A DNA stretch of 64,000 nt from Hippopus hippopus (lineage: Eukaryota > Mollusca > Bivalvia > Cardiida > Cardiidae): assembly GCA_946811185.2 (NCBI GenBank), contig OX328099.1, positions 21,169,859-21,233,858 of the forward strand, given 5' to 3'. The notes beneath the pieces are model-generated. The model ran no database searches. It was not told where the DNA came from and saw only the letters and a program-made list of their open reading frames with translations. A program made the position numbers and the translations under genes. This document shows, in pieces, positions 44,703-56,700 of the stretch. Position 1 is the stretch's first letter. Each line of letters starts with the position of its first letter.

Positions 44703-44744
44703 ATGTCAGATAAGGAGGGAAGTCGTACATTATGGATGGGCGAC
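44703..44744 (+). CDS. TRNAU1AP: TRNAU1AP exon 1 with start codon
   Basis: Fourteen codons, [14 protein letters not shown], ending at GTAATT. Human begins MAASLWMGDLEPYMDE, so the LWMGD end identifies the exon. Confidence 0.92.
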
Positions 44745-47700
44745 GTAATTTATTTTACTTGAATATATTTTAAAGTAAAATCCAAAGAATTCAGCCTCAA
44801 AATTGCCCAGGTCACTTAGGACAACTCGTCCCAAAGACAATTCATCTTTAAAAAAAAGGTGATCCAAAGACAAAGGACAACAAACATAGTGTTAACAAGA
44901 ATATTTGGGTGAAGGATAAAATCATCATAAAAATCTAAAGAGCATCAGAGTTCCCACAGCTTTTTCAGACAAGGGGTTTTTGTCGCCCCCTAAATTAACA
45001 AATTTGAAAAACAAGACATACTGGGGGTTTTCTGAAAAAGTTTGGGGTTTCACTCTACTTTTACCAATAAATGGTTAATTACTTGCAGATAATAGTAGGC
45101 TATACTGTAGTCATCATTAATTTGATTCTTATGTAGACCTTGCTATATTATTTCATTATGTTAATTATGTGGTATCCAGTCGTTTCGACACCCGGTCATT
45201 TCAACACCTGGTCATTTCGAAACTTTTTGGTCATTTCGACTCCTTTTTTGGTCATTTCGACACCCAAAAAAATTTTTTTGCAAAAAATGGTCAGTTCAAC
45301 ACCCGCTGATTTTTTACCCGTCAAACAACGGAGAAAAAACAGGGCATTTGTTGTGCAGTATGTTTTGCAGTATATTACAAAAGACATTCTTACAGTATAA
45401 CGAAAGTTGCCTTTGCCGATCTTTGTGTTTAACTTTTTTGTTTAGGCCTAACAAAAAAATATCCGTGTTTAGGGTTTCGGTCCGAGATGCTGTAGGTGGG
45501 GATTTATTATTTTTTTTCCAGAAACTTTTTACATGGACCATGTACAGAAATCATACCCGACAGACCTTTTTTTTTTCAATTGTAGCGTAAAAAGTTTAGG
45601 GTCGGTAGCATTTTCTATGTAGGGTAGGGAAACCCTAAACACAGGTAAATTTTTTTTAGGCCTTATTTTGGCAGATGGCCAACTATGTTGATTGCTACAT
45701 CGGTGGAAATTTCTATGCTGAGGTTGGTAAATGCAGGAGACCGTCCACTTTTTTTGTTTGTCAGTAATAATTTAATTAAGTAAACAGTGTTTTGATTTGT
45801 CTGATTGTATGTTTGTGTGTTTTTTTTTTCTCATAATTTTTACCAAATCATTGGTTGTTTAAATCATCATCCTTAATTTGATTGATGTAGGCCTAACATT
45901 AAATTACTTCAAACTTTTACTTTGTCGTATTATCGTAATTTTGTTTTGGTGTGTGATCAAAATATGTGCATTGGCTTTGTTGAAATAATTTTGTTTTAGG
46001 GAAGTTTTTTCAAGTCAATAAATATCTATGGAAAACTAATGATGTACATGTACATATATGCCTCAGTTCAGCAAACAAAACATAATTGTAGGGTATTTTA
46101 GGTTTCTATAAATGGTAATTAAAAAGAGATTATGCAAAAATGTTTTTTACACCTTAACCTGGCTTTTGTTTAACTGTGATGGACAGCTATTTTCACCCCT
46201 CAGAATAGATACACAATGAATCGACAGATATGCAAACTCCTCAGAAGGACTAGATAAATAATTAAAAGTTTGAAATATTCACGGTAAAAAAGAGTGCCCG
46301 TCTATATAGGTTATTTTACCGAACTTGTCATTTACTTCAGGAGATTTCCGTAAATCCAACACAGTGTCATGGTACATTTAGAACTCAGAAATGGTTGAAA
46401 TTCCTCATTTCAGAACGCTTTCCTTTCATAGTAGCCTAGTCAACTTGGGAATCTAGATAAACACAAAGAAAGAAAAAAAAAAGAATCTTAAAACTCTGAC
46501 TGTAAGGTCCTATGCTTAATTTTCATTTTCTTCTCCAGCCGAGGCAGGCCTTTTATGTTAATAAACTTTGTAATCCCGCTATTTTTTATTACCACTTATT
46601 CTTTGCAGACAATGACATATCTGATATGTCCATTAAAAGTGTTCCCAGTAGCTTTTCATTTCAAGGGTACATTTACCTCTTAAGCTGTAAATCTGGGGAT
46701 AAGATTCCATATTAGAAGGTATAACATTAATGGTTTCCAACTACAGGTAAAGCAATCCATATTGATGATTTGCAACAAAAAAGCCTGTTATATAAAGATA
46801 TTTCTGTAAATTTACTGCTTAACCCTTTACCACACGGCAAAATTTAAGACCTATCCAAATTGAAAGCATTTGCAGACAACAATTTCATAGTGGCTCAAAT
46901 GACACAACTTTTCTTTGATACGGTAGAAAACTTTGTGGGAAAAGGAGAAAATGCTGGTTACCAGCATTTTCTCCTTTTCCCACAATGTTTTCAAAAGGCC
47001 TCTTTTTCAGGGGCATTAAAAGGCATCATTGTGTGGTAAAGGGTTAAAGTCATTAAAAAAAGCTGAAAAGACGATCTGAAGTGACTCTGATCAGACAATG
47101 TCAAAGAGACATTTTGTTGTGTCATGGGTTTCAGCTTTTATTGTACCAATCAATTTTTCATGTCTGTTTATTCCAGGATACATATTTCCGCATGATTTGA
47201 CAAAAATTTGTCATTAAGGGTAACAAGTAACTTCAAAACCTGTCATTTTCAACAAGATAAGTGGATAATGGCCCTTTTTGTCCATTTATTTTCTTACGTG
47301 AATTCTCGCGTGTAACCAAAATTTGTTATATGAATTTCAATACTATATCATGATTTACGCAATAGGCTAATTTGCGCGAGTGGGAACACAGATACAAGTG
47401 ATGTCATTATCCTAATTAAGTAGAACTCAGCCATTAATCGGACATTCTTCAACCTATCCTTTGTCATTTGGTCCAAATGGCTCACAAAGTCCACACGGGA
47501 GTTTGCTTACTAGTATTCAAAACTCTCACTGCCACAATGCTATCAAAGGTTACCCCGCTGCACGACAAAAAATTCGGCTGTGCTGGATTTAACCCTTTCA
47601 GCACCAAATAAATAAACTCGATCTCTTTCGACGGCACTAAATACGATCTGTTGAAACTTACAAAAATTTTGATTGTATAGGCTTGACTACACAAGCGGAC

Positions 47701-50700
47701 AGTATAGATCAAAGATCAGACTGCACGTTCTGTGCAGTCTAATCTTGATCTGTGCCTTCGGTAAAAGTCATTGTTTTCGCCTATGGCGCTGAAAAGGTTA
47801 AAAGGGTTTCTGTAAATGACAGGTTCGGTAAAATAGACGTATGTAAATACCGGTACCTTTTTATCTTGAATATGTCAAGGATATATTTTCTAAACTTTTC
47901 TTTTTTCTAGGTAGTTTTGACATTTGTAAGCTTTTCATTGATTATGATTTATTCTGGTGGAGAAAAACATCAGTCAAGCACAGTTAAAGACAGGTGAAGG
48001 TGTGATAAACATTATACTGCATAATCTCTTTTTAAAATGGCAAAGTGTAGATACGGAAAATTGAATGGACATTGCCGTACTCGGAGTAACTGGCTTTAAA
48101 TCAAGCTATTTAAAAATGTATTTTGATAACACACCAACACAATATTATGATAATATGACATCTCAAAAATTAAAGCAATTTAATTATAGAAACTCGAGTC
48201 TAAAAAGGTGCTCGGAAAAAAATCGGGGGTCGAAATGATCAAATTTTGCAAAAAATTTTCTACCGGGGGTCGAATCGACCAAAAAGTCTCGAAATGACTG
48301 GGTGTCGAAATGACCGCGTGTCGAAATGACTGTCATTCAATTATGTTAATTCTAAATTACAGAATACATGACAAGCAATCTTATTGAATGAGAAGTCGAC
48401 TCTTCAATCAATTAAGGATTTAGATATAGAATTTAATTTTGCAGTATTTGATGAATACAGGCCAAGATTGATGTCTGTTTCATGATTTTAAGTACCAAAG
48501 TTTTTTACGCATTATTAAACAGAGATTTTAGCTTCCAGTTTTTGTCTTATACAGAGATTTGTGCAAATTCACTGTTTAAATTCATTATTTAAAATGACAA
48601 AACAGTTTGAAACTAGAAGTTGTCGTTGGAGAATGCTTTTATGTTGGAGCACTCTAAAAATAGTTGTTTGGTGAAGAGTTGATTCACCTTTAGTAACAGC
48701 CCTATTCCTTTTCATTTGGAGTTATGTTATACTTCAATACTTTCACACTTTTGTTTGTTACAGCTGGAGCCTTACATGGATGAATTTTTCATTCTTCAAG
48801 CATTTGATAGAATGGGGGAAACAGCGCATCAAGTGAAACTCATACACAACAAATTTTCTGGGTAAAATGTTACTATATTTTAAGATTCTTAATTATGTTT
48901 TGTATGTTTGGTGATTATTACCATTATCAGTAATACAACTATCCATGCTTTTCTGAAATTTCAGTTGCCAGTATTTTACATGTAATTGTTTCCAAGCCAG
49001 TGCCTGCTTTCTGGACTATGTTAACATGATGGTATATATATCTTATGAGCAATTCAATATCCATGTTGTAATAAATATTTTTCAGGTTACCCCAAGGCTA
49101 TTGCTTTGTGGACTTTACAGATAGCGAATCTGCACAGAGAGCAATGCTACGACTAAATGGAAAAATCATTCCCAACAGCCAGCCTGTAAGTAACAACTAT
49201 GAATCCCTTAGCTTCTAAGGTAAAAGATTGATATACAATTAAATGTACCATGTATTTTATAACATATGGTACTTATCCAAGAAACAATTAACATGCTCTA
49301 AACAATAAGTATTATACAGGTCACCTGAAGCAGTCATAGGATAGCTGTAATGTGCATGCTTGAGGCAGGTACTGGTACCTACTAAACTCTTTACCAAACA
49401 ATCCAGTATTTTGAGAACCCTGAAGAGGAAGACTACTGAAAACATGATTGGAATCAGAGAAAATGCTGGTGACCAGCATTTTCTCCTTTTTTTTACGCTT
49501 TCAGAGACAAATCACATTATTTGAACCACTTTTGATTTATCATCTACAAATACGTTCAGTTTGGATATAAAGTATGAAATGTTGCCAATAGATAAAGAGT
49601 CGCTACAAGTAGATTTCTGCATATTTTTGTCATCAGGCAAGTTTTGCCTTGGCCTGTAAAGACAGGCTGGTTGCTTAATGTAGGTGACAACTACAATGTT
49701 GGTAACTTTTTATTTTAGTGATATAAAAATTGCTTCAGTCCATATTTAACTTTACATTATCAGTAAAGTATGCATTAAAAGGTACTTTTGAAATAGATGT
49801 GTTCAGCTTTTGTAAAGAATAATGCTATCACATTAGGAAGAATTTGCAAGTTGTTCTTATTATTCAGTTTTCCAGCAACCCCAGATTAATGCGTTCATTT
49901 TCTATAAATTGTATATCATCACACTTGAAGACAAACATATAATTAGAATTTCGGTTTTCCAGCCTCACAGATTCAAACTGAATTGCAACAACATCAAGGA
50001 CTCTATCAAGTAAGTGATGGATTTCTATTTGTTGTAGATTCAGTGAAATCTTTACCAGATGTTAAAATTTGAGACCTGTCTATTTTGTCAAAGAAATGGT
50101 GAGATTTCTTATTGACAGGGTAGAAATTATCATGGGAAAAGTATCCACACTGTTTTCAAAAGCTTTACTCCCGAGGGATTGTTTGTTGACCCTTTACCAC
50201 ACAATCCCACGTTTTAACAACCCTGGGGAAGAAGCTGGTTGAACAAATTGTGGGAGAAGGAGAAAATGCTAGAAACCGGCATATTCTTCTTTTCCCACAA
50301 TGTTTTCTACCCTGCCAAAACCAAATATCAATTTTTGAGTCTGTCGTCTGCAAATATTTTCAATTTGGACAAGTCTAAAATTTTGTTGTTTGGTCAAGCG
50401 TTAAGGGTTGAATGTTAGCATATTAGCCAGAGACTTGAATGGGCTGTTATGGAAAATACTGGTGAAAGACACTTTAGGAATGCATGGATAGGTGCACTGG
50501 TTACAACCATGTGACCAAAATAATGTTGAAAAATACTTAATATGAATTCTGATCTTTGAAAATGAAGTCTGCTAAGATGAGGAACTGTACTCACCACCAA
50601 ATTTTAAATTACATCCTAATACTGATTTCCAAGATCTTTTCAGATTTCAAAGAGGCACAGTTTATGATTGGCTTAAATGTTTGCCCAACAGTATAGCCAA

Positions 50701-53700
50701 TCAGAATGTGTGTTACTTTGAAATCTAGAGTTCAGTCAGTCAGAAAATGCTATACATGAACTATTTAAATTAAGAATAGGACTAAGCATGGAATTTAGAA
50801 TGATTGCTGAAAACAGAACAAGGTGACTAGAAGAGAAACTGTTCTTTACTGTCTTGATTGATACATGACAAGAATTTTCAGCTCACCAATGCATGGAGTT
50901 ATCATTTATTATTTCCATTTATGTTACAGAAAGGAGTTTTCTCTGTTTGTTGGAGAACTAACAGATGATGTTGATGACTACATTTTGTTTCAAGCATTCT
51001 CAAAGAAATATCCATCTTGCCATACTGCTAAAGGTAAATCTTGATTTTTTCAATTTTGTATGGACATTGTTTGATGCTTTGCAAGTATTTTTCTTTTGTT
51101 GTTATCTGCAAAATAAAAGTAACCATAGTATAGTAAAGTCACCCTACTGTAGTATTCAGCAGGGTTGGGGGTGGGGATGTTTGTTTTAATTGTAGTATCA
51201 GAAAATGATTAACCTTGTATCAAATAAACCAGTTTTACAATGACAATGACAAAGAAAGCTTTAAAAAGTTTTTTTCCTACAATGTTTTCTACTCTTTCAT
51301 ACTTTTACACCACCAGAGTCACATTTTCTAGTCATTTGCAAATCAAATCAGTACTGATGTGTTTAACCCTTTGCCACACAATGACGCCTTTTAACACCCC
51401 TGAAGAAGAGGCCTTTTGAAAACATTGTGGGAAAAGGAGAAAATGCTGTTAACCAGCATTTTCTCCTTTTCCCACAAAGTTTTCTACCCTATCAAAGAAA
51501 AGTTGTGTCATTTGAGCCACTATGAAATTGTTGTCTGCAAATGCTTTCAATTTGGATAGGTCTTAAATTTTGCCTTGTGGTAAAGGGTTAAAACTGTGTC
51601 ATGTAGTAAAGGGTTAGAACTGATCACAGACTTACATGTCTGAATTATATATGGTCCTTATATTAGTTTATTAAAATCCAGACTATTTAATTCATTTGTT
51701 TGTCAGAGAAAAAAATACTTACCGTACCTTGAATAAATCAAATATTTTTCCAAATTGATCCTTTCAAAATCAGATGTAGAATTATTTCATCCACTTCATA
51801 GTTTGCCAAGTGATTTTAAGAAAGGAGTAAAATTACTTTCTTTTTTAATGTTTGTATCTAGAAGACATTTATGATCATACATTCTAATACTGATACTTTT
51901 TGAGGAATGTTTTCTGTGACTTTCCATAAAAATATGAAAATCAAAATAGAGTCTAAAATGTTATATTTGAATTGTAATACACCTTAACTGTACTAAAATC
52001 TCACATATGTATTGTATAAAACATCAGGATACGCTGTTGAAGATTGAATGTGTTCAGGATGTACATTGGAAATTTTTTTCTTAATTTCAGTTGTTCTTGA
52101 CAATCGAGGAAACTCCAAAGGGTATGGTTTTGTCCGATTTTCCGAAGAAACTGATCAGCAGAAAGCTCTCATAGAGATGCAACACACGTCCGGTGTAGGG
52201 CGTAAAACTATAAGAGTCTCATTGGCCACACCTAAAAAGTAAGAATATTTGTGTACTTTTTATTCACCTACAAACAAAGCTACTTTTGATATATGTTACT
52301 GGAATCTCCCGATCAGTTTGACTCTCCGTTATGTGGTGAGCATGATTGTTGGTCAACAATGTATAAAGTATCTCAGATAATCTTAGAGGCCCAGGAAGCT
52401 TCAATAGAGTGATCTGTCTTTATGGGATGTGAACAGTATTTTTATCTTGGCCAATTTCGAAGAAACCATCTAGGTAATGTCATAGCCCTGGCGTCATCTG
52501 TGTTGTTGTGCAAAAACTTTGATATTTGTAATATCTCAGTTATCACTGAATATATTTTTCTCAAACTCAATGTTGTTAACTATCAAAGTGGAATGCATAC
52601 AACAGGGGGAGCCAACATTCAAAATACTTTTGACGCAGTTATGTCCCTCTTTCAGTCAAAAAACTTTAACATTTTATAACATCTCTGTTATTACTGAAAA
52701 TATTTACTTCAAACTCTGACAAGTTGACAACTGATGATACTTTGTAAAATTCTTTCAGAACCACATAGGTTCAGGCGAGCAACTCAGGGCAATCTTTGGT
52801 CTCTTATTATAGGAAAACATTGAAAGGCTATTTATAACTGTTAAGATTTATAATATACTCCTTACAATAGTGAAAGCATAAAACTTTTATACCGAGGGGC
52901 TAGCAGGTGGTAGCTTTAGTCATTTGCCCTTACTGCATGGAAAACAAGAGAAACAAACTTGAATATCGCAATTCAAAGTTTTGACAAAAATCTAGATATG
53001 CCCCCTTAAGTTTTTAACTCTTTCTTTTAGCCTTTTCCAAATTGGAAGTATTTGCAGGCAACATTTTATGACTTTTATGGGATTGAAAACAATGTGGGAA
53101 AAGGAGAAAATGCTGGTTTCCAGCATTTTCTCCTTTTTGCACAATGTTTTCAAAAGTGTTCTAGTGCAGGGGTCGTTAAGACTTGGGATATTTGGTAGAA
53201 GGTTGATTTATTTTTTTTGTAGACCATTCCAAGCTCCAGATGGTCCACCCACTCCGGGCCCATACGCCACATACCAGAACTATAGTAAGGCTTACGGAGA
53301 TTACGCAGCCTACTATCAACAATACTACGCACAATATTACGCTAATCAAGGCTCGGTAAGTGAAACTCTAGACAACAGCAAAACATGTCTAAGCAGGCAA
53401 CACTATCCTTTAATACACAATCCTACATTTTAATGACCTAGTGGGAGACGGCTTTTTGAAATTGTGTGGGAAAGGGAAGAAAAGTGAATAACCTTTTCCC
53501 ACAATGTTTTCTGCTCTTATATGGATGAACTCCATCAATTGAGTCACATTTAATTTTACCCTTATATGCTTTCATATTGGAAAAGGCTAAAATTTTGTAG
53601 TTTGGTAAAGTATTTTACAAGCATAATATTGAGTTCCTAGAGAAGGTCATTTTTTTTTTAAAATTTACCTGTTCTAAGCAGGCACCTGTCTAAAGCATGC

Positions 53701-56700
53701 ACATTTTGAGTTTCCCTTAGGTGAGTCAACCCAGTCAAAATTACATTTTTACTGTTAGTTTCAAAAGTAAAACAATTTACCACTCCTCTGAAATTTAGAA
53801 TATTCTTTGGAATATTAGAATTTGAATGCAATTTAAGGTGGTTGGTGAATAAGGCCAACATCTGGAAATACTTTTACATCAAATAGAATGTGTTATCTGC
53901 ACAAAAATTATTCTTTACATGTCAGACACAATTGTAACCCATAAACATGATAGGGTTCCATTGAACAGCTTTTGTTTCATTTTATTTCAGTCAACAGCCC
54001 CATCATACAGTAATGATCAAAATATATTGGAAGGTAAATCATAATGTTTTCTACAGATTTAAACAACGATTACAGGTAGAAATTTGTACCTTAGAGTGCT
54101 AAACGGTTCTTTTTGTTGTCATTTAAGATGAAGATCAGGCTGCCTTTTGCAGACTAGTATTCTGTGATATGTATATGGAATGAGACATGTTTTATCTAAA
54201 AGCTTTCCACCAAAATTTGCAAATTAGCAGTGTTATTTTCACTATGATGAGCAGTAAATGTTTTAGTATGAGAGCCAGAGGTGCAGGAATTTACAGCAAT
54301 TTCAATTCTTGAGTCACATCTAGTTTGTCTTCTGCAAATGCTTTCAATTTGTCTAACTTTTGTTGTTTGGTAGAGAGATAAATACATGTACATGTACTTT
54401 AATTCATGATTTTGTAATTGTTAATGCAACACTGATTTTTGTTGTGAGGATGGTTATGTGCGAAAGCAACTAGTGGCTTGGAAATTATATTATTTGAAGT
54501 ACTGTACTAATAAAAGAAAGTTTTGGGTGAGTCTTATATTTGGCCATTTGATAAAAGGTTAAAGTCCCATGCCCTCTTTATTTTCTCTCTCTCCCCTCCC
54601 CATTTTATTGAAGAGGGTAAAAACATGATCAAGACTAAGTGTAAAAAAACTGAAGCACCAGGAATAGCAAGCTGACAAGGCACAATTTTGTTCACAAAGA
54701 TTCCTATGTAAAAATATCCAAACACCCCCTCCCCCCAAAAAAAAAAAAAAATAAATAAATAAAAGACATGCACATGCATGGTAGAAAGGGGTGCCAGTGT
54801 ACCAAAGGTTGTGTTAAGAAGCAACATCAAACTTGGAAATACTTTGATATATGTATGTGTTCTGCATGAATCCTTTTCTCTTTAACCCTTTACCACATAG
54901 CCCCGAGTTTTAACGACCCTGAGAAAGAATCCTTTTGAAAACATTGTGGGAAAGGAGAAAATGCTGGTAACCAGCATTTTCTCCTTTTCCCACAATGTTT
55001 TCTACCCTTCCCAAAATAAATGTCAGTTTTTGTGTCTCATACATTTTGTTGTCTGCAAATGCTTTCAAATTGGACCAATCTGAAATTTTGTCGTTTGGTA
55101 AAGATATAAATATTTTCTGCAGTATGCAAATTAACTTCACACCTCATTACCATATTTCAGGTCCTGCCTCGAAATATGCATAAAGGTTTTTCTTTTCCAT
55201 AATTATCCTATTAATGAAAGCTTCAGTGAAGTTACCATCATTCTGGTTTTGTGTTAGAACATATTGTCCACCTATGGGTAACCTTAGGTTTTATAATAAT
55301 TTTTTCATCAGAGGGAATACGTCTTTAAGTGAAGAAACACAGTCATGTACCTTTTAATATTGCTCTTGCTTGATCTACAATTCATAGTATTTGAAATGAG
55401 AAAGCTGTTTATATTTCAGAGCCTGAGTTGGAGATTGATGTTGACAGATATAACAGAGATTACATGCTACAGAGTGAGGTAATGATTTAATTGATTCGGG
55501 GATGTTTAACCCTTTACCAAACAATTGCTAGTTCTTATCCTGGTATTTACAAGATGGCTTTTGAAAACATTGTGGGCAAAGGAGAAATTGCTTGTAACAA
55601 GCAATTTCTCCTTTTCCCCCAATGTTTTCTACCCTATCAGAGATCTTAAGTTCATTTGTAGTAATATTGAATTATCCTCTTCAGATGCTTTCATTTTCAA
55701 AGAGTATAAAATTCATCTGTTGCTCTTTACAAGACAGGAAAAGGATTGGCATGTCCGTATTATACGTTTTAGGCAGATGACAGATATGACACAAAAGATG
55801 TGTCTTTTAGAGGATTGAGAACATAAAGGAAAAAGGAGCAAAAGCTTTCGACCAGCATTTTCTCCTTTCAAAACATTTTTTTGCTCTTGGTCATTATAAG
55901 AAGTTTGTTTGGTAAAGGGTTTACACTGTTTTTCGTCAATATTTCAGTTATTTGAAACTGGCTGCTTTCTCACATAAACATCGTGAAAACTGTGTTCATT
56001 GTTGAGAGAGGACTGAATACTACGGCAGTGGGGATCACTAATCCTTAAAAAGAATTTAGCCAAACTGGGATTCAATCTTATAAGCCCTGTAAGTTACCCA
56101 CTGAAGTATGTGGCTTCAGGTAAATGTTGTACGGCCACATACCAATTGCTGAAGATGAGACGATACTTATTTTAATTGAAATCAGTTGCAGATAGCACAC
56201 TAAATGTGTTTCAAATGGATTTTGCCTTTGAATGTGTGTAAAACATCATGGGAAAAGGGGGAATATGCTTTTCACTTATCCCCGTGATATGTTTGAAGGC
56301 TTTCTTCCTAAGTATCATAAAGACAACATCACAAAAGATTGCTTGATAAAGTGTTAACCCTTTTGTGCACTACCTAAAAATGACACAAGTATTACAAAGC
56401 TGAAGGGGAGATAAGCAGTTTATGTGCCATTTTAACCCTGTGCCAAACAAATCTGCTTGAACTACTCTTGGAAAGAAGGCATTGAAAACATGGAAACCAT
56501 CATTTTCTCCTTCTCCAAGTGCTTTCTTGCCTTTTAGAGGCAATTTCCATTATTTGAAGTGCATTTTTTGTCTGCAGATGCTTTTTGAATTTAGACAAGT
56601 CTAGAATTTTGTTGTTTGGTAGGGAGTTAAAGGGTCTGTGTTCCATAGTCTTGTTACATGACAAAACCTCAAACTCGTCATACTGAAAGTATTTGCAAAA

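Larger units (their letters stand above)
44130..44882. mobile_element. Foldback-like element FB3 spanning the divergent promoter
   Basis: The left array (44130-44208) repeats at 16 nt: GGCGATCTGTCTTAGG, CCGAGTTGTCTTTAGG, GTGAATGGTCAAAGGG, CGAGTTGTCTTTGGAG. The right array (44815-44882) is its diverged complement, for example GACAACTCGTCCCAAAG, also with 16-nt steps. Between the arrays lie exon 1 of PAK1IP1, the promoter and exon 1 of TRNAU1AP. Outer boundaries and target duplication are not clear. Confidence 0.55.
45177..48332. mobile_element. Foldback element FB2 in TRNAU1AP intron 1
   Basis: The left end begins CAGTCGTTTCGACACCCG and repeats GTCATTTCAACACCTG-type units; the first steps are 16 nt, later ones are widened by T runs. 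The right end is the complement, finishing GTCGAAATGACTG with 16-nt steps. The terminal inverted repeat extends over about 110 bp imperfectly. The 3.1-kb body contains a TTAA-HP copy, a TTAA-2 copy and no recognisable transposase. TTATGTTAATT occurs just outside both ends and could be a target duplication or chance. Confidence 0.72.

Noticed and set aside
45314..45590. Overlapping frames near the left end of FB2 as a transposase
   Set aside because: They coincide with T/A-rich repeat text and show no catalytic motif.
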